Below, in pieces: positions 25,121 to 33,146 of a DNA stretch of 42,074 nucleotides. The notes beneath the pieces were generated by a model. It worked only from the letters and a program-made list of their open reading frames with translations. It searched no databases and was not told the origin of the DNA. Positions within the stretch are counted from its first letter, which is position 1, and every line of letters begins with the position of its first letter. Made by a program: the position numbers and the translations under genes. The stretch is from Oscillospiraceae bacterium (GTDB lineage Bacteria > Bacillota > Clostridia > Oscillospirales > Ruminococcaceae), in the NCBI GenBank assembly GCA_024404875.1, contig JAKSPK010000018.1:1-42074 (forward strand), given 5' to 3'.

Positions 25121-25146
25121 CTGCCGCCCTCCGGAGAGGACGGCAG
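25121..25146 (-). other. Hairpin between the two GH5 genes
   Basis: CTGCCG-T-CCTC-TCCG-GAGG-G-CGGCAG on the minus strand forms a compact hairpin 31 bp past the upstream GH5 stop. No T-run follows, so it may be an mRNA processing or stabilising element rather than a terminator; the downstream GH5 gene has no clear promoter in the 160-bp gap. Confidence 0.45.
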
Positions 25147-25176
25147 AGCGTTCATTATATCTGCTGCACAGCAGCA

Positions 25177-27003
25177 TTACTTCGGTGCGAGTTCCTGATA
25201 AGTGATGAGCTTAGCAACATATTTCAGGATCTTGACAGAGTCATCCATTACGATCTTTCCCTGACCGCTGACAGCTGCATTCAGCTTACCCTGTGCGGAA
25301 ATAACGGCAGTGTTGTCTTCCGACGCATAGCGCGCGATGAGAACAGCATCCGAAACATCCACATCGCCGCTGAGATCTGCATCGCCCCAGAGTGTCACGC
25401 TGGGAGACGTCGGAGCTTCTGTGACGGCGGTCGTCGTTTTTTCCGTGCCGGAGACTACCGGAGCATCCGTGACAGTGGGGATCGGATCGTCCTTGATGCT
25501 GCCGCCTTCGCCGCCGTCAAGATTGGAATTCTTGCCGGATGCGTAGAACTGATCAAGAGACATACCGTTCGAGCCGAGCGGAGTCTTGTGGTCAAGGCCG
25601 ATGTAGGTGCCGTCGGTTGTCTGCCAGAGGGATTCTTCAAAAAGCGCGTATTTCGTCTCGTCCCATGTAGAGAAGGTCGCATCGAGCAGGCCGCCGGTGT
25701 CGCCGGAGTTCGGATTCAGGCACCAGAAGGTGTGATTGATATGATGTTTGATCATGAAATCACGCAGCAGCTCCATCCATTGCTGGTTCTTGCCGGAATC
25801 CATATGGCCGCCCCATTCGCCGATCAGAAGGGGAGCGATATCTTCCAGATTGATATATGCCCATGTATCATACCAGTAATCGTCGAGGAGCGTCTGTGTC
25901 GTGAAGTCTTTTTTGAACCAGGTCTGCGGATAGACGGACGGGCCGTAATCATGCGGCGAATAGACGATCTGGCTTGTACCAGTGGTCGGTGTAACGGGAT
26001 GTTCGCGGACGCCTCGGAGATTGCCGCCCCACCAGGCGCCGTACCACGGGGACTTGTCAGCGGGAGCATCCCAGATATCGGGCGTATCGTAAGTATAGCC
26101 CATATCGGTCTTCGGATACTGCTCGACGCCTTCAATGAGGATCAGCGCGTTCGGATTGACCTTGAGGATCGAATTTGCGCACTGTTCCGCGGAATATTTC
26201 CAGTTGTTTTTCAGTTCGGTGTCATCCCAGCGGGCGATGTCCGTCGGGCAGGTTGTGCCGTCATAGCCGCGCTTGCCGTGCGGCTCGTTCTTGAGGTCAT
26301 AGGCGATCAGCGTATCGTCATTTGCATACTTTTTAGCGAGCCATGTCAGTGAGTCAATCCAGTCCTGCCATGAAACCTGATCACCCTGATTCGGACCTTT
26401 TTCCTTGATGGTTGCCATATCATCGGCGGTCTTGCTGGTGGGTTCATAGTACCACAGCTCATAGTTATGACCGGAATTGTGGGAGGCGGGGCTGTGGACA
26501 TCCACGAGGGCCTTGATGCCGTACTTCTTGCATTTCTGCATGATGACATCGAAGACCTCCATGCTGTTCATTTCGGAGCCGTCCGCGTGGCAGAAATCCG
26601 GATTGAATTTATATGCGTCCTCATTCTTCGGGTTCAGTCCCTCACAAGTATAGGGGCTGCCGTTCATCCAGGAGAGCAGGAGCTCTGAGGAGATCGGGAA
26701 GCGGATGATGTTGATGCCGCGGTCAGCGACCTGCGACAACAGCTTGTCAACATCGGCACTCCAGAGGCCGTGCGGGAAGTTCTCGGTACAGTTCATGCCG
26801 AACCAGTTTGCACCGGTCAGCCAGACTTCGTTGCCGTTCTTGTCAAAGAGACGGCTGCCTTTGGCGTGGAGCCAGTCATCGTTTCCGTCATCGGCAGCAG
26901 CGGCGGCATAGATTTCGCCGACCGCCGGCCCGGTGTGGTACAGTGCCGAGCCTGCTGTGATGACCGCTGCCAGAAGAACCGGCAGCAATGCTTTGCTTTT
27001 CAT
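25177..27003 (-). CDS. Secreted GH5 cellulase with C-terminal dockerin (first of tandem pair)
   Basis: A 608-residue paralogue of the downstream cellulase. Signal peptide 1-about 34 (ending near IYAAAAA). GH5 domain about 42-480: WLTGANWFGMNCTE, RFPISSELLLSW, DVHSPASHNSGHN, acid/base Glu 240 in YDLKNEPH, SPHDYGP (349-355), nucleophile Glu 396 in LLIGEWGG. An extra loop (about 295-322, YPKTDMGYTYDTPD) is absent from the sister. A short linker leads to a dockerin with an intact first Ca-loop (DADLSGDVDVSD) but a second repeat (AVSGQGKIVMDD) that has lost most Ca ligands. The start follows AGAGGGG. No clear SigA promoter is seen in the 106-bp gap upstream. Confidence 0.95.
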   Translation of the reverse strand: MKSKALLPVLLAAVITAGSALYHTGPAVGEIYAAAAADDGNDDWLHAKGSRLFDKNGNEVWLTGANWFGMNCTENFPHGLWSADVDKLLSQVADRGINIIRFPISSELLLSWMNGSPYTCEGLNPKNEDAYKFNPDFCHADGSEMNSMEVFDVIMQKCKKYGIKALVDVHSPASHNSGHNYELWYYEPTSKTADDMATIKEKGPNQGDQVSWQDWIDSLTWLAKKYANDDTLIAYDLKNEPHGKRGYDGTTCPTDIARWDDTELKNNWKYSAEQCANSILKVNPNALILIEGVEQYPKTDMGYTYDTPDIWDAPADKSPWYGAWWGGNLRGVREHPVTPTTGTSQIVYSPHDYGPSVYPQTWFKKDFTTQTLLDDYWYDTWAYINLEDIAPLLIGEWGGHMDSGKNQQWMELLRDFMIKHHINHTFWCLNPNSGDTGGLLDATFSTWDETKYALFEESLWQTTDGTYIGLDHKTPLGSNGMSLDQFYASGKNSNLDGGEGGSIKDDPIPTVTDAPVVSGTEKTTTAVTEAPTSPSVTLWGDADLSGDVDVSDAVLIARYASEDNTAVISAQGKLNAAVSGQGKIVMDDSVKILKYVAKLITYQELAPK

Positions 27004-27109
27004 TGTGATTACCCCTCTTATTTTTCATGCTGCTTCGTTGGTACGCGCGGATATTGCGGACAGTGCGTTTCGGTTCCCTCAAACCTTCCGGCACTGCTTA
27101 ATTCCTGAA

Positions 27110-28072
27110 TCAGAAGATGCCGAAGCGCTTCTTCTCATAGAACGGCTTGCCCTCGGCCACGAGCTCCTTTGCACGGATCGACGATGCCGGCACACAGTCA
27201 AACGGCAGATCGGAATAGTCTGCGCATTCGGTGGTCAGCGTATTGCCGATCGCTTCGAAATCCGAGCTCTCGTCCGCTTCAAGCGCAACGAGCAGATAGC
27301 GTTCGCCCTTTTCGGTTTCCGGCTTGATATAGGCCTTGCGGACGGCCTTCTGCTTTTTCAGGACAGTCTTGAGCTGTGCGAGCAGTTCATCCGTGATCGG
27401 ATCTGTCTCCGGCTCGGCATCGGCGGCTGCATCCTTGGCGGATTCCAGCTCAGCCATTGCCTGACGGATGAGATCCTGCTGCTGTTCGCGGGAATTCTCG
27501 ACAGCGCCGAGAGCATTCTGCGGTTGCGGCTGCGGCACGGGTGCCGGGTTGATATGAACGGGGATCGGGCGGATCGGAGCATCTTCAGCGGGACGGGGTG
27601 CGGAAAGCACCGGTGTGCCGCCGTTGTCGCCGATCGCGATGATCTGCTGACGGATCAGGCAGAGTGCGCTGCCGAACGGGTTGACGACAACGCCGTTGAT
27701 CGCTTCGTTTGCCTTGATGAAGTTATAGAGATCGTTGAAGTTCATAAGCGCGACCTGGAAGGTCTCACCGGGCTTGCGGTTCTTTTTCAGCTCGACCTCG
27801 TCCGTGAAAGCGGGCATGAACCTTTCGCCCTTCGGATTGGTCATGATCTGGAAGGAGACACGCGCCTGCGCCTGCTCACCCTCCTTCGGGGGCTCAGCGG
27901 GCCGCTCGATCTGGGCGGGCAGAAGATACTGGGCATCAATCGCTGCCTGAAGGAACGCTCTTTCGTGCTCCTGGAAATTCTCTGCATTTTCCTTGTTGGC
28001 AAGATCCAGCTTGAAGGTCGCCATCGCATCGACAAGTGCGGGATTGGTGACCGGCTGCATAGGTTCGGGCAT
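27110..28072 (-). CDS. SseB-family protein
   Basis: A 320-residue, probably cytosolic protein with the two SseB domains. The N-terminal one (about 25-165) has FLQAAIDAQYLLPAQI, MPAFTDEVELKKN and NGVVVNPFGSALCLI; a Pro/Gln-rich spacer (about 170-200, PVPQPQPQ) follows, and the C-terminal domain (about 235-320) has VRKAYIKPETEKGERYLLVALE. SseB was named for altered serine sensitivity in E. coli, but the molecular role is unknown; a link to secretion-type toxin immunity has been suggested for relatives. The start at 28072 lies seven bases after AGGAGG, which itself is inside a longer open frame. It has its own promoter. Confidence 0.82.
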   Translation of the reverse strand: MPEPMQPVTNPALVDAMATFKLDLANKENAENFQEHERAFLQAAIDAQYLLPAQIERPAEPPKEGEQAQARVSFQIMTNPKGERFMPAFTDEVELKKNRKPGETFQVALMNFNDLYNFIKANEAINGVVVNPFGSALCLIRQQIIAIGDNGGTPVLSAPRPAEDAPIRPIPVHINPAPVPQPQPQNALGAVENSREQQQDLIRQAMAELESAKDAAADAEPETDPITDELLAQLKTVLKKQKAVRKAYIKPETEKGERYLLVALEADESSDFEAIGNTLTTECADYSDLPFDCVPASSIRAKELVAEGKPFYEKKRFGIF

Positions 28073-28148
28073 TTGGAATCCTCCTAACATAGTGTCTATT
28101 CGCCACTTTCGGGCGTTTCGGCAGCTGCGTATAGCAGCCTATACAATA

Positions 28149-28177
28149 TTCTAACATATTTCCCGGAAAAATGCAAG
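28149..28177 (-). promoter_or_regulatory. SigA-type promoter of the sseB-like gene
   Basis: TTGCAT (28177-28172), 17 bp, TAGAAT (28154-28149) with TGT before the -10, on the minus strand, about 75 bp before the start. Confidence 0.7.
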
Positions 28178-28210
28178 CGATTTTGAATATTTCTGCAAAT
28201 TCCGGAAGAT

Positions 28211-28247
28211 GAAGAAAAGCGGGCAGATCCGATGGGAATCTGCCCGC
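28211..28247 (-). terminator. Terminator of the small RNA unit upstream of sseB-like gene
   Basis: GCGGGCAGAT (28219-28228) and ATCTGCCCGC (28238-28247) form a perfect 10-bp stem; the minus strand continues TTTTCTTC. Confidence 0.85.
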
Positions 28248-28423
28248 AGTAATTACAGTCTCCGCCTTGCCGTCGCCTGAACAATAAAACCCGCGTAGAG
28301 CAGGTGGGTATCCGCCTGTGAACCTCATGCTCCCTTGCAACCGCGGCGCCGGGGCGTAAAAGCGGCCGGCGGGCGGGAGGCCTGCAATCTTTAACACAGA
28401 GCTCAGATTCCCTTTTATCGAGT
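28213..28423 (-). ncRNA. Candidate structured non-coding RNA (6S-like possible)
   Basis: A strong promoter and an intrinsic terminator on the minus strand bound about 211 nt with no convincing coding frame. The sequence is GC-rich and self-complementary: TTGCA/TGCAA encloses CGCCGG/CCGGCG, and CTGTG/CACAG with GAGC/GCTC can close an outer stem, giving a long rod with internal bubbles. A short stretch (GCGGTTG..GGGAGCATG) recalls 6S RNA, but I cannot confirm the family. No match to SRP RNA, tmRNA or RNase P words was found. Confidence 0.6.
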
Positions 28424-28428
28424 GTTGG

Positions 28429-28457
28429 ATTATATCAAATCAGGCTTGCTCGAACAA
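28429..28457 (-). promoter_or_regulatory. SigA-type promoter of the candidate small RNA
   Basis: TTGTTC (28457-28452), 17 bp, TATAAT (28434-28429) on the minus strand. Confidence 0.8.
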
Positions 28458-28573
28458 GGCAGAATGTCTTGTTGTTGATACTAGTATATCATGTTCGAGT
28501 GAAAAAATCAACTGGTAAAAATATCTAAACTTTGTGCATAATACTGGAATAATCTCATGCAAATTGCCAGATA

Positions 28574-28915
28574 TCACTCGGCTGCGCCGTCTTCATCCTC
28601 ATCATCGGCATCTTCATCGAGTCGTTCAATGAACAGATCTGCGAGCCGCTCATACTCCTCGTCGCTCTCGACCGGCTCAAGAATCTCATTGTTATCCTCA
28701 TCGGTGACTGCCTGCAAAACGACCAGCTCGACTTCGCCGTTCAGCAGAGCGGCCGGATCCTCGATGTGCGGGATCAGTGCAAAATACACTTTGCCGTTTT
28801 CCTCCAGAACATCGATCAGCTCGAACAGCTTTTCATTGCCGTCTTCATCGACCAGCGTATAAAGATCGGCGCCGTCCGCCATTTCATTTTCCATTGGCAT
28901 GTTTTGATCTTGCAT
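28574..28915 (-). CDS. DUF1292 family acidic protein
   Basis: A 113-residue, very acidic protein of the DUF1292 (YrzB-like) family. The core is LYTLVDEDGNEKLFELIDVLEENGKVYFALIPHIED, then EVELVVLQAV and DNNEILEPVESDEEYERLADLFIERLDED, with an Asp/Glu-rich tail. Members are widespread in Firmicutes; function is unknown. I chose the ATG at 28915, about six bases after CGGAGAA; a start nine codons upstream has no ribosome site. It is expressed from its own promoter and appears monocistronic. Confidence 0.85.
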   Translation of the reverse strand: MQDQNMPMENEMADGADLYTLVDEDGNEKLFELIDVLEENGKVYFALIPHIEDPAALLNGEVELVVLQAVTDEDNNEILEPVESDEEYERLADLFIERLDEDADDEDEDGAAE

Positions 28916-28980
28916 TTGCTTCTCCGTTCCGCCGGATCGCATCCGGACTCTTAATTTGCGGGGTCTGCCCGCATAATATT

Positions 28981-29009
28981 ATTTTAACCGATTTTAATGA
29001 AAATGTCAA
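28981..29009 (-). promoter_or_regulatory. SigA-type promoter of the DUF1292 gene
   Basis: TTGACA (29009-29004), 17 bp, TAAAAT (28986-28981) on the minus strand. The short leader has two small hairpins (GCGGG/CCCGC and CCGGAT/ATCCGG). Confidence 0.8.
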
Positions 29010-29063
29010 CCCTGAAGAAACCATAAAATATTCTTATGATATTGGAAAAATTGCCGAAAACTA

Positions 29064-29092
29064 TTGACAAAATGATACGAATGTGATATAAT
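29064..29092 (+). promoter_or_regulatory. Consensus SigA promoter of an orphan transcription unit
   Basis: TTGACA (29064-29069), 17 bp, TATAAT (29087-29092): a perfect match to both hexamers with ideal spacing, directed into the gene-free stretch. Confidence 0.88.
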
Positions 29093-29547
29093 AAAGCCAT
29101 AAGAACAGGAAAGACTCTCCTGGAAAGGACAAAATACCGATTCTTCATACGAAAATGTTGATCGGCTGTCCGTACCTGATTCAGCTTGATCCTGATCTTA
29201 TATGATGGTACGGGTTATGCGGCGTTTCCGGCTTGCTTCTTGCGGAGCAGGCAGCGTGGGACCGGATGTTTGACGGTCAGGGATCCGCGGCGCAAATTCA
29301 GACCCGGAAAGGATGCGTGAGACCGATGGAGACGGCAGAGTTTGTCCCATCCGTTGGTGCAGGCTCGCGCACATCTTGCTCTGTATGATATGATGCACTC
29401 TTTGGCTTGCAGTACATGATGCCGGCAGCATCAAATTGACTGCTTATGCGGGTGCGATTCCGTTATGGAGACCGATGCAGAGCAGAGCCGATCGACGGAT
29501 CGGTGCGAAAGCAGTGCGGAGCCGCAATAAAGCAGGAGGCAGCTTAT

Positions 29548-29655
29548 ATGAACGGTTTGCAGCAGGTGCATACCGGGCAGCGGAGAGGGGAGTCAGAGAG
29601 AACGGCTCTCGTCAGTCAGCCGCTGATTCAATCAGTGAACGCGCCAACGATGTGA
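29548..29655 (+). CDS. Possible 35-residue small protein
   Basis: ATG at 29548 stands seven bases after GCAGGAGG, as good a ribosome site as those of the real genes nearby. The product is a hydrophilic 35-residue peptide (starting MNGLQQVHTGQRRGE) with no membrane segment, signal or known motif. Length is too short to judge coding bias. It may be chance. Confidence 0.25.
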   Translation: MNGLQQVHTGQRRGESERTALVSQPLIQSVNAPTM

Positions 29656-29765
29656 TGGGAAAAGAATTTTTGCTCCGTGTGACGGAAGCGGACTGTAATT
29701 TAATATAGGTCCTATGAAAAAATCTTCATATTTCCCGGCATTCAAAAATTGAATAAAAAATAAGG

Positions 29766-29796
29766 GGAGGCTCTGTCATGAGAGTCTCCTTTATTT
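29766..29796 (+). terminator. Terminator of the orphan transcription unit
   Basis: GGAGGCTCT (29766-29774) pairs with AGAGTCTCC (29781-29789), one G-T pair, followed by TTTATTT. It lies just before the iorA promoter. Confidence 0.8.
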
Positions 29797-29817
29797 GGCG
29801 TTTATGATGATGATCCA

Positions 29818-29846
29818 TTGCATTTTTTGCAAAAATAAGTTATAAT
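29818..29846 (+). promoter_or_regulatory. SigA-type promoter of iorAB
   Basis: TTGCAT (29818-29823), 17 bp, TATAAT (29841-29846). The transcript would start near 29853, leaving a leader of about 200 nt before iorA. The leader has a TGCCG/CGGCA hairpin near 29940-29960 and no riboswitch that I recognise. Confidence 0.8.
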
Positions 29847-30053
29847 ACTTATGCCAATGAAATCCTGAAGAATAGATGCGCAGTTTTTTGCTGTGAGACA
29901 AGACACAAAGCCGCAGCTCTGCTGACTGGATGCAAGGATTGCCGGTATCGTATCACGGCAAAAGGCCAAGCATATGACTTTATGAGAAAAATTGGGATGT
30001 TAATCAACCCGATGAATGCTTTCACCGGGAAACGCAAAAGGAGGCGTTTATAT

Positions 30054-31865
30054 ATGCATCAGGAATTCCTCATGGGAAATGCCGCAATCGCACGGGGCGC
30101 TGCTGCCGCCGGTCTGAATGTGATCTGCGGATATCCCGGCACGCCCTCAACAGAGGTATTGGAAACCTGTGCGAAAAACAATGACGGTTCGCTTTATGTC
30201 GAATGGTCGGTCAACGAAAAGGCAGCCCTTGAGCTGGGCGCCGGTGCGGCCTATTGCGGTGCGCGCAGCATGGTCACAATGAAACAGGTCGGTCTGAATG
30301 TCGCATCCGATCCGCTGATGAGCCTTGCTTATATCGGCGTTAAGGGCGGAATGGTTATTTTGGTCGCGGATGATCCCGGCCCGATCTCCTCGCAGACGGA
30401 GCAGGATACGCGTACCTTTGCTGCATATTCCAAGCTCCCTTGCTTTGATCCGTCATCGGTGCAGGAAGCCTATGACATGATTCAGGATGCGTTTGCGTAT
30501 TCCGAGAAGTATCATACGCCGGTGCTGTTCCGCCCGACCACCAGAGTCTGCCACGGCTATGCCTCGATTACTGTCAGAGACAAGGAAGAATGTCTCGTGA
30601 ATCAGCCGGAGGGCTTCGTCAAGGATTCCTCGAAATGGGTGATTTTCCCGCGGCTTTCCTATCAGGCACATATGGACATCGAAGCACGGAATGTCGGGCT
30701 TCAGCGTGTATTTTCAGAGTATTCGCATAATGTCCTGACATCTGCCGCAGATGCGTCATGTAAAAAAGGCATCGCATCACACGGCATCAGCATGACCTAT
30801 GTGCAGGAGGCGCTTGCTGGAAAGGATGCGCCGCGTCTGCTGAAGATTGCAACGCCGTTTCCGTTCCCAGAGCAGCTTTCTGTAGAATTCCTGCGCGGGC
30901 TGGATGAGGTTCTCTGTATCGAAGAGCTGGATCCGGTGATCGAGCGAGAGCTGACCTATCTTTGCGGAAAATATCACCTGAGTGTCAGCATTCGCGGCAA
31001 GCTGACGCATGATGTAAAGAATGCCGGTGAGAACACCTGTGCATCTGTTGCGGATAATATCGCAGATTTCATGGGCTGGGAAAAGCCTGCGAACGAAGCG
31101 GCGGATCCGCTGCCGGAACTGCCTGTCCGTCCGCCGGTGCTCTGTGCCGGTTGTCCGCACCGAGCATCATTCTATGCGGTCAAGCAGGCGATGAAGGGTA
31201 AAAAGGCCGTATTTTGCGGCGACATCGGCTGCTATACGCTCGGTAATGCTATGCCGCTTGACATGGTCGATACCTGTCTCTGTATGGGCGCGGGTGTCAA
31301 CATCACGCAGGGCATCGGTCGGATCGAGCCGGATACGGTCTGCTTTGCATTCGTCGGCGATTCGACTTTCTTTGCATCAGCGATTACCGGGGCGGTCAAT
31401 GCTGTTTATAATCAGGCAAATATGACGCTCGTGATTCTTGATAATTCCACCACAGCAATGACCGGTCATCAGCCGCATCCCGGCACCGGCCGGACCATGA
31501 TGGGACAGATCGTGGACAAGGTCAGCATAGAAGCTGTCCTGCGCGGCATCGGTGTCAAAATAGTCGAGACTGTCGATCCGCTGAATCTGCAGGCGGCAGT
31601 CGATACAGTAAAGCGAGTTGCGGAGCAGCCGGGCGTCAAGACGATCATCTTCAAATCGCCGTGTGCGGTGCTCATCAAGCAGGGAACGCCCTCTGTCGTC
31701 AATCAGGAGGCTTGTACACAGTGTAAACGCTGTATCCGGCAGCTCGGATGTCCGGGCATTGTGCTGCATGACGGCAAAGTCATGATCGAGCAGTCGCTGT
31801 GCAATGGCTGCGGCCTCTGTGCGCAGGTCTGCACATCGAAAGCAATTTCGGGAGGTGAAAACTGA
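30054..31865 (+). CDS. iorA: Indolepyruvate:ferredoxin oxidoreductase, alpha subunit
   Basis: The 603-residue large subunit of the thiamine-diphosphate enzyme that oxidatively decarboxylates aryl pyruvates to aryl acetyl-CoA and reduces ferredoxin, in anaerobic aromatic amino acid metabolism. The N-terminal part has ICGYPGTPSTEVLE and YVEWSVNEKAALE, the middle has VLCAGCPHRASFYAVK, and the TPP site is GDIGCYTLG followed by GDSTFFASAITG and NSTTAMTGHQPHPGTG. The C-terminus has two [4Fe-4S] motifs, CTQCKRCIRQLGCP and CNGCGLCAQVC. The ATG at 30054 follows AAAGGAGG; a frame extension to 29982 lacks a ribosome site. It overlaps iorB by one base (TGATG). Confidence 0.95.
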   Translation: MHQEFLMGNAAIARGAAAAGLNVICGYPGTPSTEVLETCAKNNDGSLYVEWSVNEKAALELGAGAAYCGARSMVTMKQVGLNVASDPLMSLAYIGVKGGMVILVADDPGPISSQTEQDTRTFAAYSKLPCFDPSSVQEAYDMIQDAFAYSEKYHTPVLFRPTTRVCHGYASITVRDKEECLVNQPEGFVKDSSKWVIFPRLSYQAHMDIEARNVGLQRVFSEYSHNVLTSAADASCKKGIASHGISMTYVQEALAGKDAPRLLKIATPFPFPEQLSVEFLRGLDEVLCIEELDPVIERELTYLCGKYHLSVSIRGKLTHDVKNAGENTCASVADNIADFMGWEKPANEAADPLPELPVRPPVLCAGCPHRASFYAVKQAMKGKKAVFCGDIGCYTLGNAMPLDMVDTCLCMGAGVNITQGIGRIEPDTVCFAFVGDSTFFASAITGAVNAVYNQANMTLVILDNSTTAMTGHQPHPGTGRTMMGQIVDKVSIEAVLRGIGVKIVETVDPLNLQAAVDTVKRVAEQPGVKTIIFKSPCAVLIKQGTPSVVNQEACTQCKRCIRQLGCPGIVLHDGKVMIEQSLCNGCGLCAQVCTSKAISGGEN

Positions 31866-32446
31866 TGCAGACAAATATCCTGATCTGCGGTGTCGGCGGG
31901 CAGGGCATCGTCCTTGCATCTAAGCTCATCGCCGCGACTGCGATGTCACATAATATTCCTGTCATGAGCGCGGAAACGATCGGCATGGCGCAGAAGGGCG
32001 GCAGTGTATTCAGTTTTCTGCGGCTCGGTGACGGTTTGCACTGCCCGATGTTTCCGGAGCATTCCGCGGATATCATCATTGGCTTTGAGCCGGCGGAGGC
32101 TGTCAGGATGCTGCCCTACCTGAAAAAAGGCGGCAGCATGGTCGTGAATACGCATCCGATTATGCCGGTTACGGCGGCACTGGCCGGCAGCAGTTACTCC
32201 GGCAAGGAGATGATCGAATATCTGAAGGCGCATACGGAGCATCTGGTTTTGATTGACGCGGATGCGGAATGCCGTGCGCTTGGCTCTCCGAAGGTGCTGA
32301 ATATGATTATGCTGGGGCTGGCTGTCCGGCAGAATGTGATCCCGTTCACGATCGACGATATTGAAGCGTCGATGCGTGCTGCTGTCAAGCCGCAGTTTGT
32401 TGAATTGAACAGCCGCGCGCTGCGGACAGAGCCATCCGCCGATTGA
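31865..32446 (+). CDS. iorB: Indolepyruvate:ferredoxin oxidoreductase, beta subunit
   Basis: The 193-residue gamma-domain-type small subunit that partners IorA. It opens with the family motif ILICGVGGQGIVLASKLIA and has AETIGMAQKGGSVFSFLR and a GFEPAEAVRMLPYLKKGG segment. Translation is coupled to iorA through the overlapping stop and start. The gene pair ends at a strong terminator, so it is a two-gene operon. Confidence 0.94.
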   Translation: MQTNILICGVGGQGIVLASKLIAATAMSHNIPVMSAETIGMAQKGGSVFSFLRLGDGLHCPMFPEHSADIIIGFEPAEAVRMLPYLKKGGSMVVNTHPIMPVTAALAGSSYSGKEMIEYLKAHTEHLVLIDADAECRALGSPKVLNMIMLGLAVRQNVIPFTIDDIEASMRAAVKPQFVELNSRALRTEPSAD

Positions 32447-32454
32447 TACAGAAT

Positions 32455-32488
32455 ATCCCGGCCGTTTCACTGAACGGCCGGGATTTTT
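32455..32488 (+). terminator. Terminator of iorAB
   Basis: A perfect 12-bp stem (ATCCCGGCCGTT / AACGGCCGGGAT) with a 6-nt loop and a TTTTT tail, 8 bp past the iorB stop. Confidence 0.93.
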
Positions 32489-32643
32489 CATGCAATACCG
32501 TACAGAGCCTGTGGTACTGAGTGCCGCCGGGCGGCTATGTGTGGTTTTGCCTTTCGCCTTCTGACATGAAGAGACGGTCTGCTGCATAGGATTAAGCAGG
32601 ACGGATGCGCCGTGAGCCGCATCCGGAGCGAGGAGTGAGCAGA

Positions 32644-32988
32644 TTGAATCAACATCAGATCCATGCGGCAGAATCACGCGCCCAGGCGCTCGACGACCGC
32701 GCCTTGCAGCTCGGTGCCTACATCGCAGAGCACTGCGCGACCGTCCGCAATACCGCCGCCGTCTTCGGCATATCCAAATCGACCGTCCATAAAGATGTCA
32801 CCGTGCGTCTGCCTGCCCTGCACGCAGGACTCTATGCGCAGGTACGCGAAATTATCGAAAAAAACAAGCAGGAGCGTCATATCCGCGGCGGCCTCGCAAC
32901 CAAGCGAAAGTATGAACGCCTGCAGCGCAGCAGCAGAGAGCCTCGTCCCCGCAGCGGACTGTTGCCGCGTTCGACAGAGAATGTGTGA
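32644..32988 (+). CDS. spoIIID: Sporulation transcriptional regulator SpoIIID
   Basis: A 114-residue DNA-binding protein of the mother cell during sporulation. The match to SpoIIID is clear: ALQLGAYIAEHCATVRNTAAVFGISKSTVHKDVTVRLP contains the helix-turn-helix (VFGISKSTVHKDV), followed by ALHAGLYAQVREIIEKNKQERHIRGGLATKRKY. Compared with typical members it has an N-terminal extension of about 10 residues and a basic tail (PRPRSGLLPRS). I chose a TTG start at 32644, eight bases after GAGGAG; an ATG at 32605 has a ribosome site too close to it. A CATAGGAT box at 32585 could be a weak SigE -10. In sporulating species SpoIIID tunes SigE genes such as those for coat proteins. Confidence 0.93.
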   Translation: MNQHQIHAAESRAQALDDRALQLGAYIAEHCATVRNTAAVFGISKSTVHKDVTVRLPALHAGLYAQVREIIEKNKQERHIRGGLATKRKYERLQRSSREPRPRSGLLPRSTENV

Positions 32989-33027
32989 CGATTTGGAAAC
33001 AAAAAACAGAAATGCGTCTGCACCCCC

Positions 33028-33056
33028 TTGACGAATCGGAAAAAATGTAGTAGAAT
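33028..33056 (+). promoter_or_regulatory. SigA-type promoter of pfkA
   Basis: TTGACG (33028-33033), 17 bp, TAGAAT (33051-33056), about 90 bp before the pfkA start. Confidence 0.78.
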
Positions 33057-33146
33057 AGTAAGCGGCAAGTTATGCTCATTCTATAAAAACAGAAAAGGAA
33101 TGTGCCGCGTTCGGCGGTACAGAATTTTTGAGGAGGTTCAACTACT

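Larger units (their letters stand above)
29099..29796 (+). ncRNA. Candidate long non-coding RNA or decayed gene
   Basis: Bounded by a perfect SigA promoter and an intrinsic terminator, this roughly 700-nt unit contains no gene I can recognise. It has several inverted repeats (CCGTACC/GGTACGG, GATGG/CCATC, TCCGG/CCGGA). It lacks the usual words of RNase P RNA or tmRNA. A 35-codon frame with a good ribosome site lies within it. It could be a large structured RNA, an mRNA for small peptides, or a relic. Confidence 0.4.
28943..29817. other. About 0.9 kb without a convincing gene, holding divergent promoters and an orphan transcription unit
   Basis: The stretch holds two back-to-back near-consensus promoters (28981-29009 minus; 29064-29092 plus) and, after the plus-strand one, about 700 nt up to a terminator at 29766-29796. 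Open frames inside are short and lack family features. Local hairpins such as CCGTACC/GGTACGG (about 29171-29216) are present. See the separate entries. Confidence 0.5.

Noticed and set aside
29436-29708. A 90-codon frame in the gene-free stretch before iorA
   Set aside because: No ribosome site, Arg-rich product of random look, and it overlaps another frame with a better ribosome site.
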